The notes: generated by a model from the sequence alone, not told the origin. 64,000 nucleotides of DNA from Algoriphagus zhangzhouensis (GCF_900148515.1 NZ_FRXN01000002.1:496001-560000); one strand, 5' to 3'. Counted from the stretch's first letter, positions 26,247 to 35,290 are shown. Translations and numbers: made by a program.

Positions 26247-26816
26247 TTAAAATCTTAAGCCAGCAGTTAAGAAAAACCCTCTCGAATTTCCCAAGTCAAT
26301 ATTCGTAACATCCGTTTGCAAATTGGTCGCCGACCATTGATAAGATGCGTCTATATAAATAATAGAAATATCTACCCCTGCTCCTGCAAACACTCCCCAT
26401 TGAGGAGACGAAATTTCGTCTTTGTCCAAAAAGTCACTGCTGGTCCCTGTCACGATAAAACTGGAAGCTCCACCAAATGCTCTTAGACCAAATGAAGACT
26501 CAGAATTTCCCAAAATATTGAACCCCAAAGCCAATGGAATTCTAATACCATGATAGGAAGCATCTGTCACTGGTCCAGAATCTACCGTCGTATACTCAAA
26601 CGATGAGTTTTGATAGAAAATCCCAGGTTCAGTGTAAAACTTGTTTCCGAAAGCAAAACTTGCTCCAACTTGCCAACCAGTCTGACCTGTGGCATCCGCC
26701 CCATCTCCAGTCACATTTGTGAAATTTAATCCTGCTCCAGGCTTAATAGTTGTCTGTGCCATAAGGCTTGAACCGACAAAAAAGATGAAGCAACAAGTAA
26801 TCAAAAACCTTTTCAT
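26247..26816 (-). CDS. Outer-membrane beta-barrel protein (porin-like, PorT/OmpW-type)
   Basis: A 189-residue protein with a signal peptide (FFVGSSLMAQ) and an eight-strand-sized barrel: IKPGAGLNFTNVTGDGADATGQTGWQVGASFAFGNKFYTEPGIFYQ, then alternating strands ending in GFFLTAGLRF with the C-terminal Phe that directs barrel assembly. The family is common in Bacteroidota, usually with no known function. Confidence 0.78.
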   Translation of the reverse strand: MKRFLITCCFIFFVGSSLMAQTTIKPGAGLNFTNVTGDGADATGQTGWQVGASFAFGNKFYTEPGIFYQNSSFEYTTVDSGPVTDASYHGIRIPLALGFNILGNSESSFGLRAFGGASSFIVTGTSSDFLDKDEISSPQWGVFAGAGVDISIIYIDASYQWSATNLQTDVTNIDLGNSRGFFLTAGLRF

Positions 26817-27086
26817 AGCTCTTTAATTAATAGTTGAATAAAATTATTTATGAATTTAACATTTTGAAAAACAAATTGTTATCCCCCAATAGAATAAACT
26901 TATCAACTATTTACTTCAGAGTATTTTTATTGTTTAGATAGTGTTTTGAATTACATTATTTTAAAAACTAAATATTAGCACATACTCTCTTAATACCTAC
27001 TAAAGCCACCATTTTACCTCTTGTTTATTTTTTTTACCAATAACCTTTACCATTATCTAACTTGATCCTAAATCAAACATTTGAAA

Positions 27087-29522
27087 ATGAACCTAAATAT
27101 TAAACTACGCCAACTAGTCTGTGCGGCACTGGTGGGAATGGCATTTCCAGCCTTCTCTCAGGTCACCTATCAGGCGCCTCCCAAAGCCATTGCAGACTTG
27201 GTCAATGCACCGAGTACTCCATCTGTTTCTTTCTCAAAGGACGGTGAATGGATGATGCTTTTGGAAAGAGCAGACAATCCTTCTATTGAAGAACTTTCTC
27301 AACCAGAATTGAGAATTGCTGGTCTACGAATCAACCCTGCTACTTCTGGTCCAAGTAGATCAAGAGGAGTGGAAAACATCAAAATCAGAAAAACAAAAAG
27401 CGGTGAGGAAATCCAAATCACAGGACTTCCATCTAAGGCTTCCATGGGTAGTTTTTCTCTTTCCAAAGATGAAAAATACCTAGCCTTCATCAATACTGAA
27501 TCGAATGGAATCAGCCTTTGGGTGGTAGATTTGTCTACTTTCGCAGCAAAGAAATTGACTGATGGAATCTTAAATGATGTCATGGGAAATGTCTTGATTT
27601 GGACTCCAGAAAATCAGCTTTTAGTGAAAGCTGTAAACCCAGCAAGAGGAGCAATGCCACAAGCTCCATCCGCTCCTGCAGGGCCGGTTGTTCAAGAGAC
27701 TTCAGGAAATGCAGCTCCATCTCGTACCTACCAAGATCTTTTGAGCAATCCATATGATGAGACTTTGTTTGCCTATTTCATGGATTCTCAGCTTCAGTTG
27801 ATCTCCTTGGATGGCACTAGCAAAACTGTTGGTCCTAAAGCGATGATTAAGTCTTTTGACTTGTCTCCTGATGGATCCTATATCTTGGTGGATATCATCA
27901 AAAGACCTTTTTCCTATTTGGTACCAGCTTCTAGATTCCCTTATGATGTAGAAATTTGGTCTAAAACAGGTCAAAAAGTAAAAACATTGGCTCAAATTCC
28001 TTTGGATGAAGTAAGGCCAACAGGTTTTGATGCTACCGTAACTGGTCCTAGAAACATCAACTGGAGAGCAGATAAACCAGCTGTATTGTATTGGGCTGAA
28101 GCTCAAGATGGAGGTGATGGCAAAGTAGAAATGGAGGAAAGAGAAATTGTCTACACGCTTGCTGCTCCATTCTCTGGTCAAAAACAAAAATTGGCTACAA
28201 CTTCACTTAGATTCGGTGGTATCGCATGGTCCACAGATGATTTTGCCGTTTTGAATGAAAGATGGTTTGGTGCTAGAAGAGAAATCCGTTCTGTAATCGA
28301 TCCATCTAATCCTGGTGCCGGTAAAAAAGTAATCATCGATCGTTCTTACGACGATATTTACAATGATCCGGGAGATCCAATGTTTACCGAAAATGAGTAT
28401 GGCAGAAATGTATTGATCAGAAAAGGTAATGTTCTGTTTATGACTTCTGAAGGCGGAAGCCCAGAAGGCAGCATGCCCTTCCTATCCACATTTGACACGA
28501 AAACAAAAGAGCAGGAAATCCTATGGAGATCTCAAGCTCCGTATTATGAAAGAGCTGTCAAATTGTTGAGTGATGATGGGAGTGAGTTTATCACTATCAA
28601 AGAAAGTACTGATATTCAGCCAAATTACTGGTTGGTTAACACGAAAAAAAGAATTGCTCCGCAACAAATCACCAACTTCGCTCACCCTTTTGAGTCTATC
28701 AAAAATATCAACAAGCAATTGGTGAAATACAAGAGAAATGATGGATTGGATCTTTCTGCGGTGATCTATACACCAGAAGGTTATGACCCTAAATCAGATG
28801 GTCCTCTTCCAGTTTTGATGTGGGCTTATCCTAGAGAATACAAATCCGCTGAAATCGCTGCTCAAGTAAGAGGGTCGAAATACAGATTCACAAGATTGAG
28901 CTGGGGTTCTCCAATCTATTGGGTGACTCAAGGATACGCGATCATGGACCAAACAGAGATGCCAATCGTAGGTGAAGGCGATAAAGAGCCAAATGATTAT
29001 TTCATCGAACAATTGGTTGCCAATGCTGAAGCTGCAATCGACCATATTGTCGAACTAGGAATCGGTGATAGAAATAGAATTGCTGTAGGCGGACACTCTT
29101 ACGGTGCATTTATGACAGCAAACTTGCTTTCTCACACGGATTTGTTTGCTGCAGGTATCGCAAGAAGTGGTGCTTACAACCGTACATTGACTCCTTTTGG
29201 ATTCCAATACGAGCAGAGAACATATTGGGAAGCTCCAGAGGTGTATTTCAATATGTCTCCTTTCTCTTTTGCTCACAAAGTGAAAACTCCAATCCTTTTG
29301 ATCCATGGGCAAGCTGACAACAATTCTGGTACATTCCCAATCCAGTCTGAGCGTTATTACAATGCTTTGAAAGGTCATGGAGCAACTGCTAGATTGGTAT
29401 TTCTACCAAATGAAAGTCATGGCTATGCAGCGAAAGAATCCATTTTGCACACCTTGTATGAAATGGACAGCTGGTTGGATAAATATGTGAAAAACAAGAA
29501 TAAAATCGACACTTCTAAGTAA
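27087..29522 (+). CDS. Prolyl-oligopeptidase-family (S9) serine peptidase, exported
   Basis: About 811 residues with a signal peptide (VGMAFPAFSQ). I chose the ATG at 27087; a TTG two codons upstream is possible. Residues 40-530 form a beta-propeller-like region. The C-terminal alpha/beta-hydrolase domain has the nucleophile in GHSYGAFMTANLLSH, the acid in HGQADNNSGTFP and the histidine in NESHGYAA. The arrangement resembles the glutamyl-endopeptidase-like branch of S9. It probably degrades peptides in the periplasm. A terminator follows directly. Confidence 0.88.
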   Translation: MNLNIKLRQLVCAALVGMAFPAFSQVTYQAPPKAIADLVNAPSTPSVSFSKDGEWMMLLERADNPSIEELSQPELRIAGLRINPATSGPSRSRGVENIKIRKTKSGEEIQITGLPSKASMGSFSLSKDEKYLAFINTESNGISLWVVDLSTFAAKKLTDGILNDVMGNVLIWTPENQLLVKAVNPARGAMPQAPSAPAGPVVQETSGNAAPSRTYQDLLSNPYDETLFAYFMDSQLQLISLDGTSKTVGPKAMIKSFDLSPDGSYILVDIIKRPFSYLVPASRFPYDVEIWSKTGQKVKTLAQIPLDEVRPTGFDATVTGPRNINWRADKPAVLYWAEAQDGGDGKVEMEEREIVYTLAAPFSGQKQKLATTSLRFGGIAWSTDDFAVLNERWFGARREIRSVIDPSNPGAGKKVIIDRSYDDIYNDPGDPMFTENEYGRNVLIRKGNVLFMTSEGGSPEGSMPFLSTFDTKTKEQEILWRSQAPYYERAVKLLSDDGSEFITIKESTDIQPNYWLVNTKKRIAPQQITNFAHPFESIKNINKQLVKYKRNDGLDLSAVIYTPEGYDPKSDGPLPVLMWAYPREYKSAEIAAQVRGSKYRFTRLSWGSPIYWVTQGYAIMDQTEMPIVGEGDKEPNDYFIEQLVANAEAAIDHIVELGIGDRNRIAVGGHSYGAFMTANLLSHTDLFAAGIARSGAYNRTLTPFGFQYEQRTYWEAPEVYFNMSPFSFAHKVKTPILLIHGQADNNSGTFPIQSERYYNALKGHGATARLVFLPNESHGYAAKESILHTLYEMDSWLDKYVKNKNKIDTSK

Positions 29523-29534
29523 GTAGAATTAAGC

Positions 29535-29572
29535 AAAAAAAGCCCTTCCAGTAATTTGGAAGGGCTTTTTTT
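29535..29572. terminator. Bidirectional terminator between the S9 peptidase and ATPase genes
   Basis: AGCCCTTCC (29541-29549) pairs with GGAAGGGCT (29558-29566), flanked by A and T runs, between two convergent genes. Confidence 0.9.
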
Positions 29573-30764
29573 AATACAAGAATCCGAACAACCAAAGGGG
29601 AATAATATTCCCTACTCCTATTTCAATATCATTTTTTACCAGATACGAATCTGGAATTCCTTGAATTTGAGATTGATTTTTATTCCTTCCTCCAACTTCA
29701 AAAACCCATTTTTCATCTAAGATGAAATCTCCCTTTTCTGCCAAATTTACTTTGCTTACTACAGCTGATTGATTAGCGAAAAATGTCTCACGAATTGTTC
29801 CTATCTGAGCACTGCTTCCTGCTAAAGCATAAAATAGAGATGGGTTATTCAAATAAATTTTTTCAGGCTTGGTTAAAGCTCCGATTCCAGAATTTACTTT
29901 ATGGAGATTTTGGATGATTCTGGCTCTATCCAGTAAATCCAAAGCTCTCAATAGGCTAGGTCGGGAAATCCCTGATTTTCTTGCCAACTCAGAAACATTG
30001 GGAGTGAAAGGTACCGAGGTGCTGATCAAATTGATCAATTTTTTCAACTTAAAAATCATTTCAAAATCCATGTTTTCAACTGCATTGATATCTACCTCCA
30101 AAGTCAACTGAAGCGTCTTTTGAAACTTTTCAGGAAAAGATTCAACTCCTTCTTTAAAATAAGGATAGGCACCATAGTGGAGATAGTTTTGAAAAAGTGG
30201 AATTGGTTTTAACTCTGATAAAATGTCTGAGGTAAATTCGACATGGCTTTTTAGTAAATCTTGAAGTTTTACAGATTGAAAAACTTGGCCAGATTCTAAT
30301 TGAATAAATTCCCGAAAGGATAATTCAGGCAACAAATATGTGACTAATCTTCTACTTAAGTCAGATTCGCCTTTGTAGATCTCCAAAATAGAAGATGACG
30401 TAAACACTATCTTCAACTCTGGTAAATTATCATAGATTAACTTCAATTCCCGGGACCAAGAAGGATACTTATGGATTTCATCTAATAGGAGATAGCGTCC
30501 GCCTTTCAGATTGAATTCTTCCGCAAAATCAAATAAGCGGTGATCCGAAAAATAAAAGTCGTCCAAACTTGCGTACATGGCAGTCCCATCCATTGGCAAG
30601 TCCTTTTTCAAATGCTGAAGTAGCAAAGTAGTTTTTCCTGCCCCTCTTGCACCCAAGATCCCAATCATTCTTTCTTCCCAGCGAATTTGATCGATCAAAA
30701 ATCGCTGAAAATCAAGTGACACCAAACGCACCTTATTTTGAGAGCGAAGTAATAATGATTCCAT
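29571..30764 (-). CDS. AAA ATPase of the DUF4143 type
   Basis: A 397-residue protein. The AAA domain has Walker A GARGAGKTTLLLQ, Walker B YLLLDEIHK and a sensor-like IVFTSSSILEI. A winged-helix segment lies at about residues 255-290 (PNVSELARKSGISRPSLLRALDLLDRARII), and the C-terminal DUF4143 region resembles a degenerate PD-(D/E)xK fold (GDFILDEKWVFEVGG). The cellular role of this family is unclear. An 18-base palindrome lies three bases before the start codon and recurs 66 bases upstream, which suggests autoregulation. Confidence 0.85.
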   Translation of the reverse strand: MESLLLRSQNKVRLVSLDFQRFLIDQIRWEERMIGILGARGAGKTTLLLQHLKKDLPMDGTAMYASLDDFYFSDHRLFDFAEEFNLKGGRYLLLDEIHKYPSWSRELKLIYDNLPELKIVFTSSSILEIYKGESDLSRRLVTYLLPELSFREFIQLESGQVFQSVKLQDLLKSHVEFTSDILSELKPIPLFQNYLHYGAYPYFKEGVESFPEKFQKTLQLTLEVDINAVENMDFEMIFKLKKLINLISTSVPFTPNVSELARKSGISRPSLLRALDLLDRARIIQNLHKVNSGIGALTKPEKIYLNNPSLFYALAGSSAQIGTIRETFFANQSAVVSKVNLAEKGDFILDEKWVFEVGGRNKNQSQIQGIPDSYLVKNDIEIGVGNIIPLWLFGFLY

Positions 30765-30766
30765 AT

Positions 30767-30784
30767 TGTAAAATCAATTTTACA
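30767..30784 (-). promoter_or_regulatory. Palindrome at the ATPase start, copy 1
   Basis: TGTAAAAT-CA-ATTTTACA is a perfect inverted repeat with 8-base arms, three bases upstream of the ATPase start codon. Confidence 0.5.
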
Positions 30785-30832
30785 TAAAGTTACCAATTGT
30801 GTTAAACAAAACTAACATTTCTAGCGCTTTTT

Positions 30833-30850
30833 TGTAAAATTTAATTTACA
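30833..30850 (-). promoter_or_regulatory. Palindrome upstream of the ATPase, copy 2
   Basis: TGTAAAATTTAATTTACA (6-base arms TGTAAA/TTTACA) is nearly the same as copy 1; the centres are 66 bases apart. It lies directly next to the uppP terminator. Confidence 0.45.
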
Positions 30851-30851
30851 T

Positions 30852-30889
30852 AAAAGAGCCCTTCCAACAGATGTTTGAAGGGCTCTTTT
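30852..30889 (-). terminator. Terminator of uppP
   Basis: AAAAGAGCCCTTC (30852-30864) pairs perfectly with GAAGGGCTCTTTT (30877-30889). On the minus strand it ends in a T run, 20 bases after the uppP stop. Confidence 0.9.
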
Positions 30890-30909
30890 AATAATTTACC
30901 TAAGAATAA

Positions 30910-31692
30910 TTATCCTAAATCTGTTCCCCACATAAGGATCAAGAACAAAATTCCGATGACTATTCGGTACCAGCCAAAGGCTGTAAAACCATTTTTTGAA
31001 ACATATTTCAAGAACAATTTCACCGCAATCCAAGCGGAAATAAAAGCTACCAAAGACCCGACAGCCAGCATCATGATTTGAGCTTGAGTAAAAACCAATT
31101 CGGATTTAATTAAGTCATATCCCCCTGCAGCTATCATGGTTGGGACGGCCAACAAGAAGGAAAACTCAGTCGCTTGTTTTTTGTCCAAGCCATTGAATAC
31201 CCCGCCGATGATGGTAGCAGCTGCTCTGGAAGTACCTGGAACCATGGATAGACACTGGAACAATCCGATGAAAAAGGCATTCTTGTAAGAAATATCCTCT
31301 ACTTCAGCCAATTCAGATTCTTTGCTGACCACTTTTTTATCGATCAAAATCAAGATAACCCCACCGATAATTAGGGAAATAGAAACCACAACTGGATTGA
31401 ATAGGTATCCTTTGATGATGTCATATGCCAAAAGCCCAACAATCGCTGTCGGGACAAATGCTGCAAATAGTTTGTAATAAATTTGTAGCCCTCTGAAAAA
31501 ACGCTTGATGTACATCAGCGCAATCGCCAAAATCGCTCCCAACTGAATAAAAACTTCGAAAGTTTTCACGAATTCATCATCGTGAATTCCCATGGCTGCT
31601 GAAGCCAAAATCATATGTCCTGTGGAAGAAACTGGTAAAAATTCGGTTAGCCCCTCTACGATGGCTATGATAATTGATTGAAATAAAGTCAT
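30910..31692 (-). CDS. uppP: Undecaprenyl-diphosphate phosphatase
   Basis: A 260-residue integral membrane protein with the two signature loops of BacA/UppP: GLTEFLPVSSTGHMILAS near the N-terminus, containing the catalytic Glu, and MVPGTSRAAATIIGG near residue 160, containing the catalytic Ser and Arg. Several spans fill the rest. It recycles undecaprenyl diphosphate to the lipid carrier of cell-wall synthesis, and this family can confer bacitracin resistance. It is a single-gene unit with its own terminator. Confidence 0.95.
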   Translation of the reverse strand: MTLFQSIIIAIVEGLTEFLPVSSTGHMILASAAMGIHDDEFVKTFEVFIQLGAILAIALMYIKRFFRGLQIYYKLFAAFVPTAIVGLLAYDIIKGYLFNPVVVSISLIIGGVILILIDKKVVSKESELAEVEDISYKNAFFIGLFQCLSMVPGTSRAAATIIGGVFNGLDKKQATEFSFLLAVPTMIAAGGYDLIKSELVFTQAQIMMLAVGSLVAFISAWIAVKLFLKYVSKNGFTAFGWYRIVIGILFLILMWGTDLG

Positions 31693-31813
31693 GCTTGGTG
31701 ATTAGAATTTGTGCAAAAATAAGAAACCCAGTTTCTATGACTAGTTAATTTTTATAAAGGTCTTTCAAGATCTGAGGAATTTTCATTTCTTACCATTAAC
31801 TAACGTCATCATT

Positions 31814-33700
31814 ATGAAAAATTACATTTTTGGTTTAGTCTGTCTTTTAGTAAGCTTTTCTAGTTTTTCGCAAGATCTACCAGAGGAAAAAACCCAATCC
31901 AAAATTCAGGAAATCACCCTCTTTTTAAATGGAGCACAGGTTTTTGAAAAAGCTGAAACCAACATCCCTTCAGGGGAGTCTACTGTGGTGATCAAAGGAC
32001 TATCTCCATACCTCGAAGAAAAAAGTATCCAAGTCAAAGCCTTGGGGAACTTTACAATTCAGGCAGTGAACAAGCGGATGGATTATCTCACTGAAGATGC
32101 GATGAGTGAATCAACTCAAAAGATTGAAAACCAGATTAAAACTTTAGAAAAGGATATCCAAAAAGAGGAATTGAGATTATCTGTTTTGGCTGAAAAAGTC
32201 AGTCTATTGGATGTTAACAAAAAACTAGGTGGAAATCAGAGTCTAACATCAGCTGAATTTAGACAGACATTGGAACTCTATGATACGGAGCTGATGAAGA
32301 TCAAAACTGAGCAATTGACTATCCATGATAGAATATCAGAAAGCTCCAAGGAAATCAGAAAACTTGAAAATCAAATTAATGCCATCCGAGAAAGCAATAG
32401 AGATTCCAAAGCTGAAATCCGGATCAGAATCAAAGCTCCATCGGCTGGAAAAGCCCAGTTTGAATTCAATTATTTAGTAGCGAATGCAGGTTGGTTTCCA
32501 AAATATGATGTTCGAGTAAAAAATGTAACTAGCCCACTAACTATCAACTACAAAGCGGAAGTTTATCAGAATACTGGAGTGGACTGGAAGGATGTCAAAC
32601 TTCGTTTTTCCAACGGAAATCCCAATCAAAGTGGAGTAGCTCCCAATCTGGATAAATGGAATCTGAATTATGCCAGATTGACGGTTTTCGAACCTCGAAA
32701 TACACAGCCTTTCAATGGCACTGTCAGCGGTGTGGTGGTAAGTGCAACAGATGGAGAACCATTGCCAGGTGTTTCAGTTTTGGTCAAGGGAACATCCATA
32801 GGGACTGTTACGGATTTTGATGGAAGATATAGCATTACGATTCCATCCAATGGGAATACCTTAAACTATTCTTTTATTGGATACCAAGTTCAAGAAACAC
32901 CAATCCGAAGTAGATCCTCCATCAATATTTCTTTACGGGAAGATATGCAAGCATTGAATGAAGTGGTGACAACAGGGTATGGAAATAGAAATAAAAGAGC
33001 ATTAACTGGTTCTATAGTGGAGGTAGCTGATGAAGAATCCGTATTTCCTCCCCCATCGGCTCCAATTCTAGAAACCACCTTCCAAGAAAACCAGACAACG
33101 GTAGAAATTGAAGTCACTGAACCCTACTCCATCAAAACGAATGGTGAACGGACTTTGGTTGACTTGAAAGCCTACGATATCCCGGCCAATTACCAATATA
33201 AAGCCATTCCAAAAATCGACAATGATGCCTTCCTAATCGCCCAAATCAGTGATTGGAATCAATATTCTTTACTCGAGGGAGAAAGCAATTTGTATTTCGA
33301 AGATGGTTTTGTGGGGAGATCAATCTTGAATGCAGCCTCTCTGGAAGATACACTTTCAGTCTCCATGGGACGGGATCGAAGCATAGTGATCCAGAGAGAA
33401 AAAGTGGATGAATTTGCCAAAAAGCGAACGATTGGCTCCAATATCACCGAAAGCCGAGGCTATGAGATCACTGTAAGAAACAATAAATCCCAAGCTGTCA
33501 ATCTTCAGATTATTGATCAGATTCCTGTCTCTGTGAATTCAAATATCACTGTTGAAGTGGGAAATATTTCTGGTGGAATACTGAATGAAGAAACTGGGAT
33601 CATCACTTGGAATATCACCATTCCACCAGGATCTCAGGAAAAATTGACTTTTCAATATGAAGTGAAATATCCTAAAAATGAAAAGGTGGTTTTGGATTAG
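31814..33700 (+). CDS. DUF4139 (MuiA-like) protein with an inserted SusC-type N-terminal domain
   Basis: A 628-residue exported protein (signal ending SFSQ). The N-terminal DUF4140-type region (IQEITLFLNGAQVFEKAET) is followed by a coiled coil (residues 95-200) and the start of DUF4139 (NYLVANAGWFPKYDVRV, YKAEVYQNTGVDWKDVKL). At about residues 300-400 a CarboxypepD_reg-like domain interrupts it: GTVSGVVVSATDGEPLPGVSV, TVTDFDGRYSI and then LNEVVTTGYGNRNKRALTGSI, which copies the end of the plug linker of SusC receptors. DUF4139 then resumes (YQYKAIPKIDNDAFLIAQISDW). Its function is not established. Confidence 0.8.
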   Translation: MKNYIFGLVCLLVSFSSFSQDLPEEKTQSKIQEITLFLNGAQVFEKAETNIPSGESTVVIKGLSPYLEEKSIQVKALGNFTIQAVNKRMDYLTEDAMSESTQKIENQIKTLEKDIQKEELRLSVLAEKVSLLDVNKKLGGNQSLTSAEFRQTLELYDTELMKIKTEQLTIHDRISESSKEIRKLENQINAIRESNRDSKAEIRIRIKAPSAGKAQFEFNYLVANAGWFPKYDVRVKNVTSPLTINYKAEVYQNTGVDWKDVKLRFSNGNPNQSGVAPNLDKWNLNYARLTVFEPRNTQPFNGTVSGVVVSATDGEPLPGVSVLVKGTSIGTVTDFDGRYSITIPSNGNTLNYSFIGYQVQETPIRSRSSINISLREDMQALNEVVTTGYGNRNKRALTGSIVEVADEESVFPPPSAPILETTFQENQTTVEIEVTEPYSIKTNGERTLVDLKAYDIPANYQYKAIPKIDNDAFLIAQISDWNQYSLLEGESNLYFEDGFVGRSILNAASLEDTLSVSMGRDRSIVIQREKVDEFAKKRTIGSNITESRGYEITVRNNKSQAVNLQIIDQIPVSVNSNITVEVGNISGGILNEETGIITWNITIPPGSQEKLTFQYEVKYPKNEKVVLD

Positions 33701-33711
33701 GAAAAGAAAAT

Positions 33712-33741
33712 AATAGCCCCCGGTTTAAACCGGGGGCTATT
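33712..33741. terminator. Perfect 30-base G+C-rich palindrome between convergent genes
   Basis: The 30 bases are self-complementary, with 15-base arms (left arm AATAGCCCCCGGTTT). It sits 12 bases after one stop codon and 3 bases before the other, so it probably ends transcription from both sides, although T runs are short. Confidence 0.8.
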
Positions 33742-33743
33742 GA

Positions 33744-34265
33744 TTAATCTACCTTATCAAGCGTCATTTCGAAAAACTGAAACCATTCGGTCCCCATATT
33801 ATATTCACCGATTTCGTGCCACTGACCGGATTCATTGATCTGGATCACATAGCGAACTTGCTCTGTGGGATACCAATACAAAACTTCTCCTTTCAATTCA
33901 GCTTTGAAACTTCCGCTAGTGCCACTTTGGAGGAATGAGTTAAAAGCAAACTGGCCACTTTCTTCTTTAGGAGAAATAACTGCCAAAGCATTGTGTATAA
34001 CTTTTCCATTCGAAATCCCCTTTCCTTCTATCATCAAATGGGTCCCGCTCAGTTGCATTTCCACCTTTTCAATCTGTTCAAAAGTGTGACGTTGTTGATC
34101 CGGAGTGATCATCCACCCGCTTCCTTTCCAGTCTCCAACCAGAAAAGCTAAAGCTTCCATTTTTTCCTGAGCCACAGGACTCAAGTCATAACTCTGTCCA
34201 TGGGCCAGATTTAAAAACCCCATCATACAGGCTGCAAACAGATAAATTTTGAATACTGTTTTCAT
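33744..34265 (-). CDS. Exported DUF1579/lipocalin-like protein
   Basis: A 173-residue protein with a signal peptide ending AHGQ. The body (EKMEALAFLVGDWKGSGWMIT, HTFEQIEKVEMQLSGTHLMIEGKG, KVIHNALAVISPKEESGQFAFNSFLQSG, YWYPTEQVRYVIQINESGQWHEIGEY) follows the small beta-barrel pattern in which LVGDW(K/R)GSG opens the barrel. The ligand is unknown. An operator-like sequence at 34267-34292, shared with the membrane gene of the regulator operon, lies immediately before the start codon. Confidence 0.72.
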   Translation of the reverse strand: MKTVFKIYLFAACMMGFLNLAHGQSYDLSPVAQEKMEALAFLVGDWKGSGWMITPDQQRHTFEQIEKVEMQLSGTHLMIEGKGISNGKVIHNALAVISPKEESGQFAFNSFLQSGTSGSFKAELKGEVLYWYPTEQVRYVIQINESGQWHEIGEYNMGTEWFQFFEMTLDKVD

Positions 34266-34266
34266 G

Positions 34267-34292
34267 ATATAAATTGGTTTATATTATAAACT
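34267..34292 (-). promoter_or_regulatory. Operator-like repeat, copy 1
   Basis: The core GTTTATATTATAAAC (34277-34291) is a perfect palindrome with 7-base arms and a 1-base spacer. The full 26 bases match 35192-35217 at 24 positions. It is two bases upstream of the lipocalin-like gene. Confidence 0.55.
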
Positions 34293-34309
34293 TTTTTTAG
34301 AAAATTTTT

Positions 34310-34597
34310 TTATGTGATGTATTTTTTGAGGTTTTCTACATAGGATTCGAAGGCTTTCACACCTACTTGGGTGATTTTACAGGTAGTCAAAGGTCTTTTA
34401 CCACGAAAAGACTTTTCGATTTGGACATACCCTGCTTTTTCCAACTTATCCAATTGGACAGAAAGGTTCCCTGCAGTTGATTCTGTTTTCTCTTTAATAA
34501 AGGTAAATTCCGCCTCATCCACACTCAGGAGCAATGACATCACGGCCAACCGCAACTGAGAATGCAAAAGAGGATCTAATGGTTTAAACTCGCTCAC
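34310..34597 (-). CDS. Winged-helix transcriptional regulator (HTH_34 type)
   Basis: A 95-residue regulator with a GTG start. LDPLLHSQLRLAVMSLLLSVDEAEFTFIKEKTESTAGNLSVQLDKLEKAGYVQIEKSFRGKRPLTTCKITQVGVKAFESYVENLK is the MarR/ArsR-like winged helix typical of regulators paired with a membrane protein. It overlaps the upstream membrane gene by 14 bases. Two near-identical palindromes (34267-34292 and 35192-35217) flank the operon and are its most likely binding sites. Confidence 0.85.
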   Translation of the reverse strand: MSEFKPLDPLLHSQLRLAVMSLLLSVDEAEFTFIKEKTESTAGNLSVQLDKLEKAGYVQIEKSFRGKRPLTTCKITQVGVKAFESYVENLKKYIT

Positions 34598-35159
34598 GAT
34601 ACTTCTTTTTCATGTAATAGCCGGGCACAAGATAACCCAAAATGACAGCAATTCCGGACAGCAAAAACTGTTGAGAAACCGGTAATAGAAAAGCTATCAC
34701 TGCTGCTACCAGCAATAAAACCCCTCCATTTCTGACTATTGAAACTTGAATCAAAGCTCCTGTAACAAACATCCCAATACCCGTAATAATCAGAATAACA
34801 GGGTTTTGATTAAACCCCAATACTGGCATAAAAGCCAAAGTGATCATGATTCCGGCAAATACCACCATCCACAATTGATTGACTACCTGGCTAATGTGGG
34901 ACTTGATCCTTTCCTTTTTAGAATTTTTGAATCCATGCCAAAAGCTTACAAAAACTGCCGGCACTACCAGCCACCAAATCATGTAAGGTTTTTCATATCC
35001 TAGGATCCCTAAAGCATAATGTCCCAAATTGCAAATCGCAATTACCCAGCCCCAAAGGAGCAACTGAAAACCACCGTCTCCGGCAGTATCTTTTTTCGCC
35101 TTACTTATCATCTCTGTGATGATACTCAGCGACTCTTCACTGGTTAATGATTTTTCCAT
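34584..35159 (-). CDS. Multi-span membrane protein cotranscribed with the regulator
   Basis: A 191-residue protein with a short cytoplasmic N-terminus and about six hydrophobic spans starting near residue 28 (FQLLLWGWVIAICNLGHYALGIL) and ending LSGIAVILGYLVPGYYM. It has no recognised catalytic motif. Such proteins often occur with HTH_34 regulators in Bacteroidota, but the function of the pair is unknown. A palindrome lies 33 bases upstream of the start. Confidence 0.7.
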   Translation of the reverse strand: MEKSLTSEESLSIITEMISKAKKDTAGDGGFQLLLWGWVIAICNLGHYALGILGYEKPYMIWWLVVPAVFVSFWHGFKNSKKERIKSHISQVVNQLWMVVFAGIMITLAFMPVLGFNQNPVILIITGIGMFVTGALIQVSIVRNGGVLLLVAAVIAFLLPVSQQFLLSGIAVILGYLVPGYYMKKKYRERV

Positions 35160-35191
35160 ATTGTTCCGTTTCTAAAGACATAACGGGTTAA

Positions 35192-35217
35192 ATATAAATA
35201 GGTTTATTTTATAAACT
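35192..35217 (-). promoter_or_regulatory. Operator-like repeat, copy 2
   Basis: GTTTATTTTATAAAC (35202-35216) is the same palindrome as copy 1 with one change. It lies 33-58 bases upstream of the first gene of the operon that encodes the winged-helix regulator. Confidence 0.55.
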
Positions 35218-35290
35218 ATTTTATTTATGAAAATATTCGAGAATTAATCAATTTTCTCTATACTTAAATTTATAATTCAAACTTTTAAAC

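Noticed and set aside
27702-28187. Long antisense reading frame opposite the S9 peptidase (161 codons)
   Set aside because: Same reason: it overlaps a complete gene, and the translation has no family resemblance.
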